A stretch of 49,284 nt of DNA from a virus. Numbering within the stretch: position 1 is the stretch's first letter; each line of letters opens with the position of its first letter. Below the pieces are notes generated by a model. It did not search any database. It was given only the letters and a program-made list of their open reading frames with translations, and had not been told where the DNA came from. Location of the stretch: IMG/VR virus record IMGVR_UViG_3300032304_000090, positions 1 through 49,284 of that record. The stretch is one strand, 5' to 3'. Below, in pieces: positions 46,845 to 49,284 of this stretch. Both the position numbers and the translations under genes were made by a program.

Positions 46845-48007
46845 TTCATCACCACCACTTCACCGAATGGGGCATCACCTTCCATTGTGGATACCCACAG
46901 TACAGGGTATGCAGGTTGGTCACCGAAGTCATTACAACATAAGTCAGTCAAGAATACACAGGCTACGGGGTTGATGTCATAGTCAGCAAAGTACTTGAAC
47001 ACAGGGCTAAAGGCAGTACCTCCACCGCCGTGTGCCTTGATGTTTAAGCTATCGTCACGCTCATACTTCTCGTAGTGTGATACCTCGCTATCGAAGTACA
47101 CCACATGGATACGTACTGGGTTGCCATCTTCCTTGATAGCAGTAATCTCACCTTCAAACTGGGCAAGAATGTCATCGTCAATAGAACCTGAGCAGTCAAC
47201 TGCGATAGCCATTTCACCGAGTGCTTCACCACTTACGCTTGGTAGATATAGCCCTTGTGATAAGAACCTACGATTAGGTCTAGCGAATGTACGTTGGTCA
47301 CTCTTGCACTTTTCTACAAACTTATGAAGCACATCACGCCAATCTACTTTAGGTGCAAGTACATCATTGACCAGTCGCTCTAGTCCTGCACTCATTTTGC
47401 CCATCATTTTAGCGGCTTGTGCCGCTTGTGCTACACGGACTTTCCACTCTGCTTGTTGTTGGGCTTGTTCGGCAGGGGTGTTGCCACCATCTTGGCAGTC
47501 ATCCATAGCTTCAGTACCATCACCGCCACCACCTTCATCAGGTTCATCAGGCAACAAGTTGTAGATACCATCGGTCGTTTGATTACCTGCTTGGTACAGT
47601 TGTGGGTTAAGCAGTCCGAAGGATGGCATCTTGCCAATATTCTCATCGGTCAGCAGTTGATTAATCACATAGTCACCTGCCTTATTCCACCGCTTGTGCT
47701 GACGCTCACCTCGTCTGAAGTTATGGTCAAGCATGGGGTGTAAGCACTCATGGGCTACAACAAACTTACGTTCCTCATCGTTTAGTTCCTTGATGAAGTA
47801 TGGGTTGTAACCTATACGCTTGCCATTTGTCCATGCAGTCTTGCATGTATAGTCTTTAGTAAAGGGCATATTCAATGCCACGTTACCAATGAAGGGGTGT
47901 TCAAGTACCAATGCGGTACGTGCCTTGGCAAGTAGTCGGTCAATGGCTACTTCCTCTGCACTGGTCATTGGCTCTCTGTCTTTATGGTTAGGTACGACTG
48001 AGGTCAT
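46841..48007 (-). CDS. Metallopeptidase-like / vWA-like protein (DUF2201 type)
   Basis: This 388-residue protein joins an N-terminal metallopeptidase-like domain to a C-terminal von Willebrand A-like domain. HECLH at residues 86-90 is the zinc-binding motif (KFVVAHECLHPMLDHNFRRG). A Gly/Asp/Gln-rich linker follows at 155-205. The vWA-like domain has DCSGS at 271-275 (AVDCSGSIDDDI), a MIDAS-type metal site, and FLTDLCCNDFG near the end. This two-domain layout is known from proteins paired with MoxR-like ATPases, as seen just upstream. It may act in remodelling a target complex. It is coupled to the small gene at 46635. Confidence 0.88.
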   Translation of the reverse strand: MTSVVPNHKDREPMTSAEEVAIDRLLAKARTALVLEHPFIGNVALNMPFTKDYTCKTAWTNGKRIGYNPYFIKELNDEERKFVVAHECLHPMLDHNFRRGERQHKRWNKAGDYVINQLLTDENIGKMPSFGLLNPQLYQAGNQTTDGIYNLLPDEPDEGGGGDGTEAMDDCQDGGNTPAEQAQQQAEWKVRVAQAAQAAKMMGKMSAGLERLVNDVLAPKVDWRDVLHKFVEKCKSDQRTFARPNRRFLSQGLYLPSVSGEALGEMAIAVDCSGSIDDDILAQFEGEITAIKEDGNPVRIHVVYFDSEVSHYEKYERDDSLNIKAHGGGGTAFSPVFKYFADYDINPVACVFLTDLCCNDFGDQPAYPVLWVSTMEGDAPFGEVVVMK

Positions 48008-48008
48008 A

Positions 48009-48857
48009 TCAAATTCCTTTCATGAATACGGACATCTTGTCCATGATTTGTTTAGCTTCTACTGCCGTGTCACGGCGTAGGTCGGGGTCATTACGTAGTG
48101 CTTCAGGATGTTTAAGTAACGCACCTTCTACTTCTAGTCTTAAGGCTTCAAGGTTAGGGTCATCCATGAAGTTAAGTCTTGGCAGTAGGGCACACATCTC
48201 TTTGGTGTTCTCTACTAGGGTGTCACGGAATATAGCTTTGGGGTCTGCTAACTTCTCAGCCATATGCTTGACACGTTCGTATAGTCTGTCCCATACCTCT
48301 TTCATAGCTACGTTCTGTGCTTCTGCTACTCTACGCTCAACATCTTCTTGGATGCGAGTAAGTTCTTCAGAAGCAATGCTCACACGGAAGTCGCTACTGG
48401 GCACAGGGAATATCGCCATGTCCATTCTGAACTTACGTGCTATCTCCACCTCATCAGGGTAGTCAGCATCGTTGTATAGCCCGTTGAGTAACCGCTTGGC
48501 ATCCAGTCGCAACTGGTCATAGTTCTGTATGAACTGGTCAACAAGGTACTGCCACTCATTCTTTTCCTTACGGAAGTCAGTCATGAAGGCAAGGTAGTTG
48601 GCAGAGGGTAGCATCTGCGTACCCTCCATACCCCAAGGTAAAGTGTTGTCGTAGAACTTAGTGCGGATATGGGTAGTTTTCTTATGTACATGGTCAAGCA
48701 GGTCATTGGCAGGCAGTAATGCCTTGTTGTATCTACCTGCTTGGGTAGATGTGCCGTAAGTATTGGCAACATCTTGTGTTGCTTTTTTGTCATACTTGCG
48801 AGCAGTCCATTGGGATACGGATAACTGTACAAGTAAGGCTCTGTCATTCAGATTCAT
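48009..48857 (-). CDS. DUF3150-like protein of MoxR/vWA module
   Basis: This 282-residue helical protein matches DUF3150-like phage proteins by length, context and pattern: LVQLSVSQWTARKYDKKATQ, SANYLAFMTDFRKEKNEWQY, PSSDFRVSIASEELTRIQED and RLYERVKHMAEKLADPKAIF. The family occurs between MoxR ATPase and vWA genes in phages, and its function is not known. It begins after GGAGTACC and ends one base before the vWA gene. Confidence 0.8.
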   Translation of the reverse strand: MNLNDRALLVQLSVSQWTARKYDKKATQDVANTYGTSTQAGRYNKALLPANDLLDHVHKKTTHIRTKFYDNTLPWGMEGTQMLPSANYLAFMTDFRKEKNEWQYLVDQFIQNYDQLRLDAKRLLNGLYNDADYPDEVEIARKFRMDMAIFPVPSSDFRVSIASEELTRIQEDVERRVAEAQNVAMKEVWDRLYERVKHMAEKLADPKAIFRDTLVENTKEMCALLPRLNFMDDPNLEALRLEVEGALLKHPEALRNDPDLRRDTAVEAKQIMDKMSVFMKGI

Positions 48858-48884
48858 AGTAGGTACTCCTTCTGTTGGTTAGGT

Positions 48885-49284
48885 TTAGAACAATACGTCT
48901 TGGTGTTTCATTGCCCACTTGGTAAACGCTTGCGTGTTAGACAGTTCGGGTTTCTTACGTGAGGCATACGACACAGTAAGCACCGAGAAGTCAGCAGGCA
49001 TACGCTCTGCATAGGTACAGACCCGTTCAAAGTTGCCTTCAGTAGCACGTTCAGCAATAGCACCACTCAGGGCATACAGGGTGGCAGGGTCAGTCGGCAC
49101 GTCAGCAGTTGTCGGGTTCATCAGTACTGCATCAGGGTTAGGTAGCTTACGGAATACCTTTACAAAGCCTACAAACTCAGCCGCCGCACCTTCACCCACT
49201 GCACCCTTGAAGGACTCATACTCTGCATCAAAGGGCACAGTACCAATCACATCAGATACACCCTCTACCCATGAACGAGGCGTA
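48885..49284 (-). CDS. MoxR-like AAA+ ATPase, C-terminal part
   Basis: The frame is open to the right window edge, so only the C-terminal 132 or so residues are present. It opens with TPRSWVEGVSDVIG, a segment typical of the AAA+ C-terminal lid (sensor 2) of MoxR-like ATPases, and continues with a helical domain (AAEFVGFVKVFRKLPNPDAV; ALSGAIAERATEGNFERVCT). Walker motifs lie outside the window. GTG 49250 is not the true start. The neighbours (DUF3150-like and vWA) strongly support this identification. Confidence 0.75.
   Translation of the reverse strand, partial: TPRSWVEGVSDVIGTVPFDAEYESFKGAVGEGAAAEFVGFVKVFRKLPNPDAVLMNPTTADVPTDPATLYALSGAIAERATEGNFERVCTYAERMPADFSVLTVSYASRKKPELSNTQAFTKWAMKHQDVLF

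Overview
This window is part of the genome of a tailed double-stranded DNA bacteriophage. The virion gene order suggests a short-tailed (podovirus-like) particle: terminase, portal, scaffold, capsid, head-tail adaptors, fibres, lysis genes, a tail nozzle candidate, then very large internal-virion-type proteins. It looks lytic: I see no integrase, lysogeny repressor or attachment sites, and no tRNA or phage RNA polymerase. The host is probably Gram-negative, because lysis uses an M15 peptidase with a holin and there are internal virion (ejection) protein candidates. Gene content resembles uncultured freshwater phages, but the host cannot be fixed from this sequence. The window is incomplete at both ends: the first gene enters from the left and the last minus-strand gene (MoxR-like ATPase) runs off the right edge.

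Plus strand, 1-34404. The left end has a small membrane protein, a GNAT acetyltransferase and an HNH endonuclease, then a strong promoter directly in front of the small terminase, a short unknown gene and the large terminase. A rho-independent terminator and a second promoter separate these from a small repeat protein, portal, scaffold and major capsid protein. Two UUCG-loop hairpins flank a likely decoration protein. Next come three small basic proteins, two adaptor candidates, a repeat-rich structural protein, two paralogous fibre genes each followed by a probable chaperone gene, a lysis cluster (15944-17620), a large nozzle-like protein, and four successive ejection-protein candidates. The last of these is a 2821-residue giant with a DPP III-like zinc-protease signature and MORN repeats.

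Minus strand, 34401-49284, reading right to left. The partial MoxR-like ATPase, a DUF3150-like protein and a HECLH/vWA protein form a recognisable module. After it come several unknown small genes, a zinc ribbon protein, an HTH-DUF3310 protein, a family A DNA polymerase with proofreading domain, a Cas4/RecB-like nuclease, a VRR-NUC nuclease, a SNF2-type helicase, a putative ssDNA-binding protein, a small HTH protein and a primase-helicase. This is the replication and recombination half. Genes are tightly packed with 1-8 base overlaps, suggesting long operons with translational coupling.

The two transcription units converge and their last genes overlap by four bases at 34401-34404, with no terminator between them. 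No stretch longer than about 170 bases lacks a gene. All functional names come from motifs and similarity recognised by eye; no database search was run.
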